Shown: positions 9,097 to 16,797 of the stretch, one piece after another
Layout of the letters: each line of letters starts with the position of its first letter
Numbering within the stretch: the stretch's first letter is position 1
NCBI GenBank assembly: GCA_009838525.1
Contig: VXRJ01000018.1
Location: 1 to 64,000 of the forward strand
DNA length: 64,000 nt
Direction of reading: 5' to 3'
From: Acidobacteriota bacterium
GTDB taxonomy: Bacteria > Acidobacteriota > Vicinamibacteria > Vicinamibacterales > UBA8438
Translations under genes and position numbers: made by a program
Notes under the pieces: model-generated
The model's database searches: none
Told to the model about the DNA's origin: nothing
The model's input: only the letters and a program-made list of their open reading frames with translations

Positions 9097-9124
9097 TGTC
9101 GGCATGTGTTTGCAACTGCCGACA
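9097..9124. promoter_or_regulatory. AbiEi operator candidate, upstream inverted repeat
   Basis: TGTCGGCA (9097-9104) and TGCCGACA (9117-9124) are perfect 8-bp inverted arms with a 12-nt spacer, placed directly upstream of the -35 box. AbiEi proteins are known to bind inverted repeats in their own promoters, so this is the expected operator. Confidence 0.7.
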
Positions 9125-9134
9125 TTAAACTGCA

Positions 9135-11246
9135 TCAGCCCGTCATCTCCCGGAGCATGGCCACGATGTCTTCCTCTACCTTCTTGATGTCGGCCTCGAT
9201 CTCCTCCAGCGGCCGGGGCGGGCGGTACTCGTAGAAGTACCGGTTGAAGTTGATCTCGTAGCCGACGAGCCCGACCTCGCCGTCCTGCGGATCCCGGCGC
9301 GTCGTGTCGATCCAGGCGTCGGGAACGTGGGGCCTTACCTCGCGTTCGAAGAACGACTCGACAGACTCCCGGAGAGGTACGTTCTCCGTGTCGCGCAGTT
9401 CCGGATCGGGTTCGGGGCGGCCCTCCCGATCGCGGCAGATTTCCGCCTTGGCGTTACGCTCCGACAGTGCGGAAAGAATCGCCTTCCGGATGGGGGCGGC
9501 GAGCTTGAGTTCAGCGTCTCGGGCGGCGCGGGAGAGCTCCTCGTTGAAGTCCGCCCGATCCAGAAACAGCTTGTCCGGCAGGCTCCGGAGCAGGGCCCGG
9601 ATGGCGTCTTGCTGCTGCCGGCCATCTTGTTCGTCGCGAGCCTTGGCGTCGCCCTTCTTGCGCGAGACAGCCAGGTTGGCGAAGGCGCTTTGGTCGTCCA
9701 CCCGTGCGATCCGCTCGGAGTTGGCCTGGAAATCGAGTCGTAACGGTCTCTCGACCGTGATCTTGCGGAACCCGAAGTGCGTAGTGGGGTAGACGCGGCT
9801 GACGACGGTCCCTCGCTCTTCGTCGTCCTGATCCACGTTGCGCGTGGCGCCGTCCTCGAAGTCGGCCAGCAGACGCAGAATGTCCTCCTTCCGCTCGAAC
9901 GGTACCTCGCGGCGCTTGGCGCCCAGACTCTTGCGCAGCAGGATCCAGAACGAGGTAGCGTCGATGAGCTGGACCATGCCGCGCCGTTCCGGCCGCTTGC
10001 GGTTCGTCAGCACCCAGACGTAGGTGGCGATGCCCGTGTTGTAGAAGAGCTGTTCGGGTAAGGCTATCAGCGCTTCGAGGAGGTCGTTCTCCAGGACCCA
10101 GCGCCGGATCTCGCTCTCGCCGCTGCCGGCGTCGCCGGTGAATAGCGGCGATCCGTTCATGATGATCGCCACGCGTGAGCCACCCTGGGACGGCTCGTTG
10201 ACGTGCGCCAGCATGTGCTGCAGGAACAGGAGTTGGCCGTCGCTGATCCGCGGCAGCCCCGGCCCGAAACGGCCGCTCCCACCCCGGTCGTGCTCGTTCC
10301 GCACGGCGTCTTGGTCGCGCTTCCAGTCCTTGCCGTAGGGCGGATTGGCGATCATGTAGTCAAAGCCGCGTCCGCCGTGCCGGTCGTTGGAGAGCGTGCT
10401 GCCGAACAGGATGTTCTCGGCGTCACGGCCGTCCGCGGACTTCATGAAGAGGTCGGACTTGCAGATGGCGAAGGTCTCCGGGTTGACCTCCTGCCCGAAC
10501 AGGTGGATGTCGGCGTCCGGGTTCACCGCCTCGCCGCGACGTTCGCCGTCGCGCGTCTCGCCGTCCGTGATGTGTTCCTTGGCGATGGTGAGCATCCCGC
10601 CCGAGCCGCAGCACGGGTCGTAGACGCTGAGCACGACCCCCTTGGTCCGCAGCCGGTCCTCGTCGCCTGCCAGCAGCAGGTCGACCATCAGGTGGACGAC
10701 GTCGCGGGGCGTGAAGTGCTCGCCGGGGTTTTCGTTCAGCGCCTCGTTGAACTTGCGAATGAGCTCTTCGAAGATGGTGCCCATCGCGGCGTTGTCGACC
10801 GCATCGGGGTGGAGGTTCACCTTCGGGTCGCCGAAGCGCTGGACGACCTGGAACAGGAGGCCAGCCTCGTCGAGTTTTGAGATCGTGTTGTCGAAATCGA
10901 ACTTCTCGAGCACCTCCCGCATGTTGGGACTGAAACCGGCTTTGTAGTTGCGCAGGTTCTGGGCGATGTGGGGAGCATCGGCCAGCAGCTTCTCGAAGTC
11001 GTAGCGCGACGTGTTGTAAAAGGCGAATCCGGAGGCGCCCTGGAGCAGTTGATCCGGGTTGTCGATCTTGCCCGCGTACTTGGCCTGGACATCGAGGACT
11101 CGCCGCTTGGTGGGAGCCAGCACGCAGTCGAGCCGGCGCAGCACCGTGAGCGGCAGGATCACGTCCTGGTACTTGCCCCGCTTGAAGGTGTCGCGGATCA
11201 GGTCCGCCACGCCCCAGATGAAGCTGACGATCTGGCTGTGGTTCAT
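9135..11246 (-). CDS. hsdM: Type I RM DNA methyltransferase subunit
   Basis: 703 residues. The N-terminal HsdM_N helical domain (IVSFIWGVADLIRDTFKRGK) is followed by an N6-adenine methyltransferase domain with the SAM-binding motif DPCCGSGG (210-217) and the catalytic NPPY (301-304). The C-terminus is long and ends in a coiled-coil-like helix (PLEEIEADIKKVEEDIVAML). It methylates adenine in the site chosen by HsdS. It is first in the RM operon but is separated from hsdS by abiEi and abiEii. There is no good Shine-Dalgarno. A TATAAA at 11266-11261 could be a -10 box 8 nt before the predicted start, but no well-spaced -35 is seen. Confidence 0.93.
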   Translation of the reverse strand: MNHSQIVSFIWGVADLIRDTFKRGKYQDVILPLTVLRRLDCVLAPTKRRVLDVQAKYAGKIDNPDQLLQGASGFAFYNTSRYDFEKLLADAPHIAQNLRNYKAGFSPNMREVLEKFDFDNTISKLDEAGLLFQVVQRFGDPKVNLHPDAVDNAAMGTIFEELIRKFNEALNENPGEHFTPRDVVHLMVDLLLAGDEDRLRTKGVVLSVYDPCCGSGGMLTIAKEHITDGETRDGERRGEAVNPDADIHLFGQEVNPETFAICKSDLFMKSADGRDAENILFGSTLSNDRHGGRGFDYMIANPPYGKDWKRDQDAVRNEHDRGGSGRFGPGLPRISDGQLLFLQHMLAHVNEPSQGGSRVAIIMNGSPLFTGDAGSGESEIRRWVLENDLLEALIALPEQLFYNTGIATYVWVLTNRKRPERRGMVQLIDATSFWILLRKSLGAKRREVPFERKEDILRLLADFEDGATRNVDQDDEERGTVVSRVYPTTHFGFRKITVERPLRLDFQANSERIARVDDQSAFANLAVSRKKGDAKARDEQDGRQQQDAIRALLRSLPDKLFLDRADFNEELSRAARDAELKLAAPIRKAILSALSERNAKAEICRDREGRPEPDPELRDTENVPLRESVESFFEREVRPHVPDAWIDTTRRDPQDGEVGLVGYEINFNRYFYEYRPPRPLEEIEADIKKVEEDIVAMLREMTG

Positions 11247-11336
11247 GGGTTGGTCTTGAGTTTATAGGCGCATAGTGTCGCCCTCGTTGGCAACATGTCG
11301 AACATCGGTCCTTGCGTTCGGTTGTCTCCCAGCGCG

Positions 11337-11942
11337 TCACGCGCCGTCATCAGCGAACAGCTTCAGCGCCTGCCGCTGTGCATCGGTTAGCGTCAGTAAC
11401 GCTTCGGGCGCTGCCTCCGGATAGATCCTCGCCGCCTCCCACTCGTGTTGCCGCACGTAGGCGGCGACGCCAAGTTTGCGCTTCTGAACCCGGAAGCGCT
11501 CATGAAGCGCTCGCGCCTCGAACAGGAACACCTCCGTGATCAGCCACGGCAGCGTTTGGCCCCGCGAAGTCGTCGCTGCCGCCTTCGGCCCGGTCATTAC
11601 CAGGTAGCAGTGCGGGATGCCATCGGGATTGATGTCGAGTATCCCCTCGCGCTTGCCATACCACTTCGCATTCACCGTCTTTCCGGCCAACCGACCGTCG
11701 GTAAATCGGCCGTCGAAGCCCTTCTGAGTCGCGGATTCCTCCAGCTTCACCGCAAAGATCTGCTGCGCGATCCACTCCCCGACATGACCCCTGAGAGCTG
11801 GACGGCCGATCAGCTCCGCAATCCTCTCGTCGATGGTGTTGCGGTTCGCCAAGAGGGAGGCCAGTTGCTGCAGTTCGCCGGGCGCTGCGGAGTCAGCAGA
11901 ATCGTCGCCAACGTTGTCAGCCGCTCTCCGCAACCGGGGCAC
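11337..11942 (-). CDS. Conserved protein, DUF6998-like, defence-island associated
   Basis: 201 residues from a GTG. The central part (IAELIGRPALRGHVGEWIAQ, then FDGRFTDGRLAGKTVNAKWYGKREGILDI) resembles proteins annotated as DUF6998. The pattern E-x-IA then KTVNAKWYGK could be a PD-(D/E)XK-like core, but that is inference. It starts 9 nt after the DUF1828-type gene ends, so the two form an operon reading towards hsdM. The function is unknown; position suggests a defence or nuclease-linked role. Confidence 0.6.
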   Translation of the reverse strand: MPRLRRAADNVGDDSADSAAPGELQQLASLLANRNTIDERIAELIGRPALRGHVGEWIAQQIFAVKLEESATQKGFDGRFTDGRLAGKTVNAKWYGKREGILDINPDGIPHCYLVMTGPKAAATTSRGQTLPWLITEVFLFEARALHERFRVQKRKLGVAAYVRQHEWEAARIYPEAAPEALLTLTDAQRQALKLFADDGA

Positions 11943-11951
11943 CTCTTCGAG

Positions 11952-12734
11952 CTACGCGACGCGCTTGAACAGCTTCCGGTCGAGATCGGCCCTGGACTCC
12001 AAAGACGAGATCATCTCGCCGCCGACGTCGGACAACCGCGCCAGATCGAGTCGCGGGATTTCCGATTGATCCTCGAAAACAAGAATGGACTCGAACTCCA
12101 GGTCCTGCCGATGGAAGTGCGAGAGCATGACCGTTGTCAGGCGCGCCTTGTCCCGGTTCGGCACCCCGTACAGGAACAAGGGAGTGTTGAACTTGCCCTC
12201 GATCCTGTAGTCGACGCGGTACGCCTCGGGGTTCGGAAGTTCATCCGGCAGGTAGTCCGCCTGCATCTTGTCCTCGTCGATCAGGCTCTTCAGTATCTCG
12301 GCGAGGTCGTCGTAGAACGTCGACTTGACCCGGGATCGGGACAGGAAGGTCAGGTCGTACACACGCGTCAGCGCCTGGCCGAAGCGGAATACCGCCTCCG
12401 GGAGTTTCTCGATGGGTGTGTCAAGGCGGAAGGTGCCCCCCTCTCGTTCCACTCCCATTTCGGCCACGATCCGTTCGAGCAACTGTCCTCTTGTGCCATC
12501 CAGAAACGCGTCGACATCGTGGTCGTAGCTGATGTGCATAAGCGTGTGACCGCGATCCGACAGACGCACGCCACCCACGCCGGCGTCGGACACGTGGATC
12601 GGAAACCTGTCTCCGTCGGGGAACTCGAAGTGCGTTCGCAACATCAGTGCGCCGTCGGGGCGCGTCGTTAGTTGCACGTCCGTGCACAGTCTCTCGCAGA
12701 GGCGTTTCTGCAGAGCGTCGACATCAAGATCCAT
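11952..12734 (-). CDS. DUF1828/DUF1829 domain protein
   Basis: 260 residues. The N-terminal half (DGALMLRTHFEFPDGDRFPI ... VSDAGVGGVRLSDRGHTLMH) is DUF1828-like. The C-terminal half (YRIEGKFNTPLFLYGVPNRD, MLSHFHRQDLEFESILVFED) resembles DUF1829. No enzymatic role is established for these domains, although they often occur near TA and mobile genes. The gene is paired with the DUF6998-like gene. A shrunken copy of this gene lies at 19744-19866, showing that a second copy once existed here. A HicB-like gene reads away from its 5' side. Confidence 0.75.
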   Translation of the reverse strand: MDLDVDALQKRLCERLCTDVQLTTRPDGALMLRTHFEFPDGDRFPIHVSDAGVGGVRLSDRGHTLMHISYDHDVDAFLDGTRGQLLERIVAEMGVEREGGTFRLDTPIEKLPEAVFRFGQALTRVYDLTFLSRSRVKSTFYDDLAEILKSLIDEDKMQADYLPDELPNPEAYRVDYRIEGKFNTPLFLYGVPNRDKARLTTVMLSHFHRQDLEFESILVFEDQSEIPRLDLARLSDVGGEMISSLESRADLDRKLFKRVA

Positions 12735-12967
12735 ACGGCAACCGTTGTTCGTCGCCTCGGCTCGTACCGAGCGTCCTTCGTGAAGCCCCGGTGCTCACGT
12801 AGAGCATCGATCGTCCGGACGCCTACCGCCAAGAAAGGACCGATCTCTTCGGCTCCCATGGTAGAGCCTCGCGGACGCTTGCCCTCGACGAGTATCCTTG
12901 GCAGCCATGCGAAACCCTATCAGGTGCGGCGGATCCTGATGAAGTACGAACTGGCCGGGTAAGAGTG

Positions 12968-13180
12968 ATGTACAAGTACGAGATCATCCTCTACTGGAGC
13001 AACGAAGACGACGCGTTCGTCGCCGAAGTGCCGGAGCTCCCCGGCTGTATGGCGCACGGGCGCACGCAGGAGACGGCGCTCCGGGAAATCCAAGAGGCGA
13101 TACGTCTTTGGATCGAGACAGCCCGCGAGGGTGGTGATCCGGTGCCGGAACCGAAGGGCGAACGGTTGATGCTCGCCTGA
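12968..13180 (+). CDS. HicB-like protein without visible HicA partner
   Basis: 70 residues matching the HicB N-terminal fold: YEIILYWSNEDDAFVAEVPE, LPGCMAHG, then the helix ETALREIQEAIRLWIE. HicB antitoxins normally add a DNA-binding tail and pair with a HicA dsRBD-like RNase; neither is seen here. A tiny frame ending 5 nt upstream (12858-12962, 34 residues, ending VRRILMKYELAG) could be the stump of a lost partner but has no recognisable motif. GTG at 12965 is an alternative start directly before the ATG. Confidence 0.75.
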   Translation: MYKYEIILYWSNEDDAFVAEVPELPGCMAHGRTQETALREIQEAIRLWIETAREGGDPVPEPKGERLMLA

Positions 13181-13184
13181 AGAG

Positions 13185-13802
13185 CTACTCAGGGACGCGG
13201 TTCGACCGCGTTCCGTGCGGCTTCTTGTGCCACGCGGACACCCACGCGGTGCCCAGCCGCGCCCAGGCGCTGGTGGCATGCGCGGCCCAGAGGGTCGGCT
13301 GCAGGGTCCAGTGGGCGACGTGGGCAGATCCGGTCTTCGGCTTGACGTAGGCGACAGCGGCCTTCGGCGGCAACAGCACGGATTCGCCGGTGAGGACCTC
13401 TTTGCCGTCCTGGTTGGTGCACGCGATGTTCAGCCGTAACCGGTTGCGCTCCGGCAGCCGTTCGACGACCTCCGCCCGCGCGGTGATGCGGTCGCCGAAG
13501 TAGACGGGACGGGTGAACTGGATCTGCAGGTTGACGTAGATGCAGCCGGGTCCGGGAAGCTGCGTGCCCAGGACGGCGGAGACGAGGCTGGCCGTCCACA
13601 TACCGGGCACGATGGGTTCCTTGAAGTGGGTTGAGGCGGCGTAGGCGCGGTCGTGGTGGATGGGGTTGCGGTCGCCGACGGAGTCGATGAATCCGGCGAC
13701 GTCACCGGGGCTGGCGACCCGCGTCAGTTCCGCGGAGTCGCCGACGGCGATTTCCTCTATCGGGAGTCCTCGCATCCGCGCCATCCATCCGTCACCGGCC
13801 AC
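13185..13802 (-). CDS. phaJ: MaoC-type (R)-specific enoyl-CoA hydratase, PhaJ-like
   Basis: 205 residues from a GTG; ATG codons at 13784 and 13775 are alternatives. It has the hot-dog hydratase motif DRNPIHHDRAYAA with catalytic Asp and His, and PIVPGMW where many relatives read HGM. It would convert beta-oxidation enoyl-CoA into (R)-3-hydroxyacyl-CoA for the neighbouring PHA synthase. The last 45 residues (VAHWTLQPTLWAAHATSAWA...) go beyond a normal PhaJ and look amphipathic, perhaps a granule-binding tail. It is last in the PHA cluster. A TATAAT at 13834-13829, in the 44-nt gap after phaE, might be an internal -10 but lacks a -35. Confidence 0.82.
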   Translation of the reverse strand: MAGDGWMARMRGLPIEEIAVGDSAELTRVASPGDVAGFIDSVGDRNPIHHDRAYAASTHFKEPIVPGMWTASLVSAVLGTQLPGPGCIYVNLQIQFTRPVYFGDRITARAEVVERLPERNRLRLNIACTNQDGKEVLTGESVLLPPKAAVAYVKPKTGSAHVAHWTLQPTLWAAHATSAWARLGTAWVSAWHKKPHGTRSNRVPE

Positions 13803-13846
13803 CCAAAGAGGGGGGCGACGGGCGGCGAATTATACACGGAGGGCGG

Positions 13847-14512
13847 CTACGCGGGCTTCTTTGGTGTCTTGGCGCCGCCGGCGGGTTTCCGGCGGGTCGG
13901 CCGGCGGCGTGGCGCTGAGCCGGCCGCTTTGGGTGGCGCTGGGCCAGCCGCTTTGGGCGCCGCCGCGGGAGGGGTCGTGGCCGCAGGGGCCGCTGCCGCG
14001 GGCGGGCGAGCCGCGAGGGCGTCGAGCTTGTCGGCCAGCGACTCGATGCGATCTTCGAGATCCATCATCTGCCGCGAGAGGCCGACCACTTGGTCGCGGG
14101 ACGGGAGTCCGAGCGAGTCGATCACGGTCTTGGTCGTGCTCTCCGTCGCCTGCCTGGCCTTGGCCTGGACGTTGAGGAACTGGTCGAGGGTCTTGCCGAG
14201 GGCTTGGGCGAACTCCTCGGTCTGCATCACCTGCTCGAGGGCGCGGCTCCACGCCGCGAGCCATTCGTCGAGGAAGCGCTTCCACTGGGCGAGTACGTCG
14301 GGATCGATCGGTCCGGTCCCCGGGAACGGAGACGCGCCCGGCATGCCGAAGCTCGAGAACTGACGCCAGAACTGGGTGGGATCCGGTGGGTTGGGGACCT
14401 GGCCCTGGCTCGTCATCTGCTGGGCCGCCTTGACCCAGGCCTCGGTGCCGGCCTCCACCTGCTTCCGCCACATCGCGAACAGATCGTCGGGCGACGAAGT
14501 GGGTTCTGCCAT
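13847..14512 (-). CDS. phaE: Class III PHA synthase subunit PhaE
   Basis: 221 residues from the ATG at 14512, with GGGAGGA about 9 nt upstream. The helical body (FAMWRKQVEAGTEAWVKAAQ, QWKRFLDEWLAAWSRALEQV) and the coiled-coil segment around RQMMDLEDRIESLADKLDAL fit PhaE, the non-catalytic partner that activates class III PhaC. The last 55 residues are Ala/Pro-rich and end very basic (PRRRPTRRKP ... KTPKKPA), like the DNA- or granule-binding tails of phasin-type proteins. It lies 29 nt downstream of phaC. The low-complexity tail makes exact family assignment less certain than the position does. Confidence 0.82.
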   Translation of the reverse strand: MAEPTSSPDDLFAMWRKQVEAGTEAWVKAAQQMTSQGQVPNPPDPTQFWRQFSSFGMPGASPFPGTGPIDPDVLAQWKRFLDEWLAAWSRALEQVMQTEEFAQALGKTLDQFLNVQAKARQATESTTKTVIDSLGLPSRDQVVGLSRQMMDLEDRIESLADKLDALAARPPAAAAPAATTPPAAAPKAAGPAPPKAAGSAPRRRPTRRKPAGGAKTPKKPA

Positions 14513-14541
14513 CGGTTCAAATCCTCCCGGAGTGACGGGCG

Positions 14542-15642
14542 CTACTGCGCTACGGCGGACTCGTGCGAGCGCGCCGCGAGCCAACTCGCCACGTGCGGCC
14601 AGCAGTCGCGGGACGCGCTCCGCCCGGCGATGAGCGAGATATGGCCGCCGGGAAGCTCCTTGTACTCCTTGTCCCGGCTGCCGACCAGGTCGACGAGCGC
14701 CCTGACGCCCGCTGGCGGGGCGATGTTGTCTTCGCTGGCGCCGACGACGAGCAGGGGACAGGTGATGCTGCCGACGTCGACGGGCCGTCCGTTGAGCCGC
14801 AGCGTGCCCTGGGCCAGGCGGTTCTCCTGGTAGAAGTCGGTGACCCACTGGCGGAAGAACTCGCCCGGGAACGGGACGTACTCCGAGCTCCACTTCCGGA
14901 GCGCCTTGTAGCCGGCGAGATAGCGGTCGTTCCAGGCGTTCCACCACAGGTTCAGGCCGGTGCTCATGTCCATCGTGGGGCGGAGCAGCTTGAAGCCGAG
15001 CTGCACCATCTCCGCCGGCATCTGCCCGAGGGTGTCGACCAGCTTGTGGACGTTGAAGTACCGGGGGGCGAGCCAGCGGCCGAAGAGGCCGGCGTGGGTG
15101 AAGTCGATGGGTCCGGCAAGGTTGACGAGGTTCTTCACCGGGAAGGCGGGGTGGGAGCCCAGAAAACTGACCGCGAGGGGGGCGCCCATGCAGTAGCCGA
15201 TGACGGAACAGGAGTCGGCCTCCGCGTGGGCCAGCAGCTTCTGGCCCATGCGGGGCAGGATGCGGGTGGAGCAGTCGGCGACCGTCAGATGGTCGTCCTC
15301 GGGACCGAAGACGCCCCAGTCGAGCAGGTAGAAGGGAAATCCCTGGCCCACCATGTACTCGATGAAGCTGGCCCCCGGCATCAGGTCGAAGACGGTGGGA
15401 CGGCTGATGCCGAGGTTGGGGACGAACAGCACCGGCGTGTCGTAACGGACGGGGCCGTCGTAGCGGTACAGGCGCGCCTTGTGCTTGCGGTAGACCTCCT
15501 CGCGGGGGCTCTGCGCCAGGACGGGCTCGTTCGATTCGGCCACGAGTTCGCCGACGTTGCGGACCCGTTGAACGGTGCGCTCCATCTCCGCCTGCCAGGC
15601 GGACCGGGCGCTCGCGTCACCCGCGGTGGATGGTTCCGACAT
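14542..15642 (-). CDS. phaC: Class III poly(3-hydroxyalkanoate) synthase
   Basis: 366 residues, the class III length. It polymerises (R)-3-hydroxyacyl-CoA on the surface of PHA granules. The lipase-like box GYCMG places the catalytic Cys at 151; Asp305 (ASEDNIAPP) and His334 (PGGHISLIAG) complete the triad. The alpha/beta-hydrolase core is well kept (PVLFVPNLGISRPTVFDLMP, FYLLDWGVFG). It lies between the phasin-like gene and phaE in one transcription direction. Pairing with PhaE supports class III rather than class I. Confidence 0.95.
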   Translation of the reverse strand: MSEPSTAGDASARSAWQAEMERTVQRVRNVGELVAESNEPVLAQSPREEVYRKHKARLYRYDGPVRYDTPVLFVPNLGISRPTVFDLMPGASFIEYMVGQGFPFYLLDWGVFGPEDDHLTVADCSTRILPRMGQKLLAHAEADSCSVIGYCMGAPLAVSFLGSHPAFPVKNLVNLAGPIDFTHAGLFGRWLAPRYFNVHKLVDTLGQMPAEMVQLGFKLLRPTMDMSTGLNLWWNAWNDRYLAGYKALRKWSSEYVPFPGEFFRQWVTDFYQENRLAQGTLRLNGRPVDVGSITCPLLVVGASEDNIAPPAGVRALVDLVGSRDKEYKELPGGHISLIAGRSASRDCWPHVASWLAARSHESAVAQ

Positions 15643-15705
15643 GCCGGTCAGCTCCTCGGAAGGTGAATGATGGCCGAAGCGGCGGGCGGAAGGCGAGCGC
15701 CGCGG

Positions 15706-16242
15706 CTACGCGGCGGCCTTGCCGGTCGACTTCGCCTTCGCGGTGGTCGTGGTCGCGGTCGGTGCGGCGGCGGCGGCATTCTCGGTCCACATCTGCGCCC
15801 ACGCCAACTGGGCCGCGCCGATCTTCTCCACCGACTCCTGCCACGTCGCGAACAGCTTCTGGTTCTCGTCGTCGATGGTGCCGAGCATCTTCACCGGCAC
15901 CGCCTTGCGGACCATGCCGAAGTAGCTTTCCCACAACTCGGCCTGGGCCTCGGTCCAGCGGGCGCTGAGGGTCTGGGTCTGCGTGGCCCAGTCCGCCAGG
16001 TCCGAGGGGATGCCGGGGACGGCCGACGCGCTGTCGCCGAAGCTCTTCATCGCCGCGTTCTGCGACTCGATGCCGTTCTTGACGGTGGCTTCCCAGGTGT
16101 CCACGGCCTTCCGCCAAGTCTCGGCCAACTGCGCCTGGCTGGCCTGCTGGCCGGCGGCCTCGGCCCAGATGCCCCAGATCTTCTTCTGCGTGTCGGTCAA
16201 CGCCTGCAACGTGTCGTCGGTTTGCTTGGTCCAGTTGATCAT
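15706..16242 (-). CDS. Phasin-like PHA granule protein
   Basis: 178 residues, almost all helical, with many Trp, Gln and Ala (for example TQKKIWGIWAEAAGQQASQA and FATWQESVEKIGAAQLAWAQ) and an Ala/Thr/Lys tail. This make-up, size and position directly before phaC are those of phasins, which coat granules and limit their fusion. Sequence alone does not fix the family. It has its own well-spaced promoter and a 93-nt leader, as expected for an abundant protein. Confidence 0.75.
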   Translation of the reverse strand: MINWTKQTDDTLQALTDTQKKIWGIWAEAAGQQASQAQLAETWRKAVDTWEATVKNGIESQNAAMKSFGDSASAVPGIPSDLADWATQTQTLSARWTEAQAELWESYFGMVRKAVPVKMLGTIDDENQKLFATWQESVEKIGAAQLAWAQMWTENAAAAAPTATTTTAKAKSTGKAAA

Positions 16243-16341
16243 CGGTCTCCCTCAAGTAGAGCGTGCGGTGTGCGCCTCGGAAGGCGTGCGGATTCGCCGC
16301 GTTGACGGCCGCGAGAGCGGCTATTTCTTCGAACTGTGCGG

Positions 16342-16370
16342 ATGGTAACAAGAAGTGTTTACTTTTGCAA
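16342..16370 (-). promoter_or_regulatory. Promoter of the phasin-phaC-phaE-phaJ unit with operator-like spacer
   Basis: TTGCAA (16370-16365), a 17-nt spacer and TACCAT (16347-16342) read towards the phasin gene, with a predicted start near 16335. The spacer holds AAGTAAACACTT, which has AAGT/ACTT arms. The XRE-type regulator encoded just upstream is the obvious candidate to bind it; that link is inference. Confidence 0.55.
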
Positions 16371-16414
16371 GCGCTCTCGGGACCGTGGTCGCAAACGGCG
16401 CGCTGACCCCGGGT

Positions 16415-16774
16415 TCAGTCGGCGTCGTTCAACTTGCGGAACGACTCGTACATCTCGACGAGCACTTCGCGCTGGCGGGCCGACAGGTAGGGATCGTGGC
16501 GTATCGCCTCGATGACGTCGCCCGCCTCGCCTTCGGTCGGATCGATGATGCCGGCCTGGGCGTAGAGCGTCTCGGCGGACATCTCCAGGCCGTCGGCGAG
16601 CGCCTTGAGGACGAAGCTGCTGGGGTTCCGATAACCGCGCTCGATCTGGCTGAGATAGGCGTTCGAGATGCCGCAGGCGTCGGCGAGTTGGCGGACGGAC
16701 AGATGCCCCAGCTCGCGCTGGCGGCGGATGAACTCGCCGAGGCCGGTGTCGGGGCCGGGTCGCTTGACGGTCAT
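16415..16774 (-). CDS. XRE-family regulator in PHA cluster
   Basis: 119 residues from the ATG at 16774. A Cro/C1-type HTH (LSVRQLADACGISNAYLSQI then ERGYRNPSSFVLKALADGL) is followed by a short C-terminal region (ARQREVLVEMYESFRKLNDA). It lies 23 nt after phaB and before the phasin promoter, so it likely plays the role that PhaR plays in other bacteria, matching phasin and synthase expression to polymer. No PhaR homologue is seen here. The reading frame runs further upstream but without protein-like sequence. Confidence 0.85.
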   Translation of the reverse strand: MTVKRPGPDTGLGEFIRRQRELGHLSVRQLADACGISNAYLSQIERGYRNPSSFVLKALADGLEMSAETLYAQAGIIDPTEGEAGDVIEAIRHDPYLSARQREVLVEMYESFRKLNDAD

Positions 16775-16797
16775 GCGTCTGTGGTCTGGCGCTCCGC

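Noticed and set aside
12858-12962. Small frame before the HicB-like gene considered as HicA toxin
   Set aside because: Only 34 residues, no G-S-H or double-stranded-RNA-binding pattern of HicA. Noted only as a possible stump.
13829-13834. TATAAT between phaE and phaJ considered as a promoter
   Set aside because: A perfect -10 box but no -35 at any normal spacing, so it is not listed as a feature.
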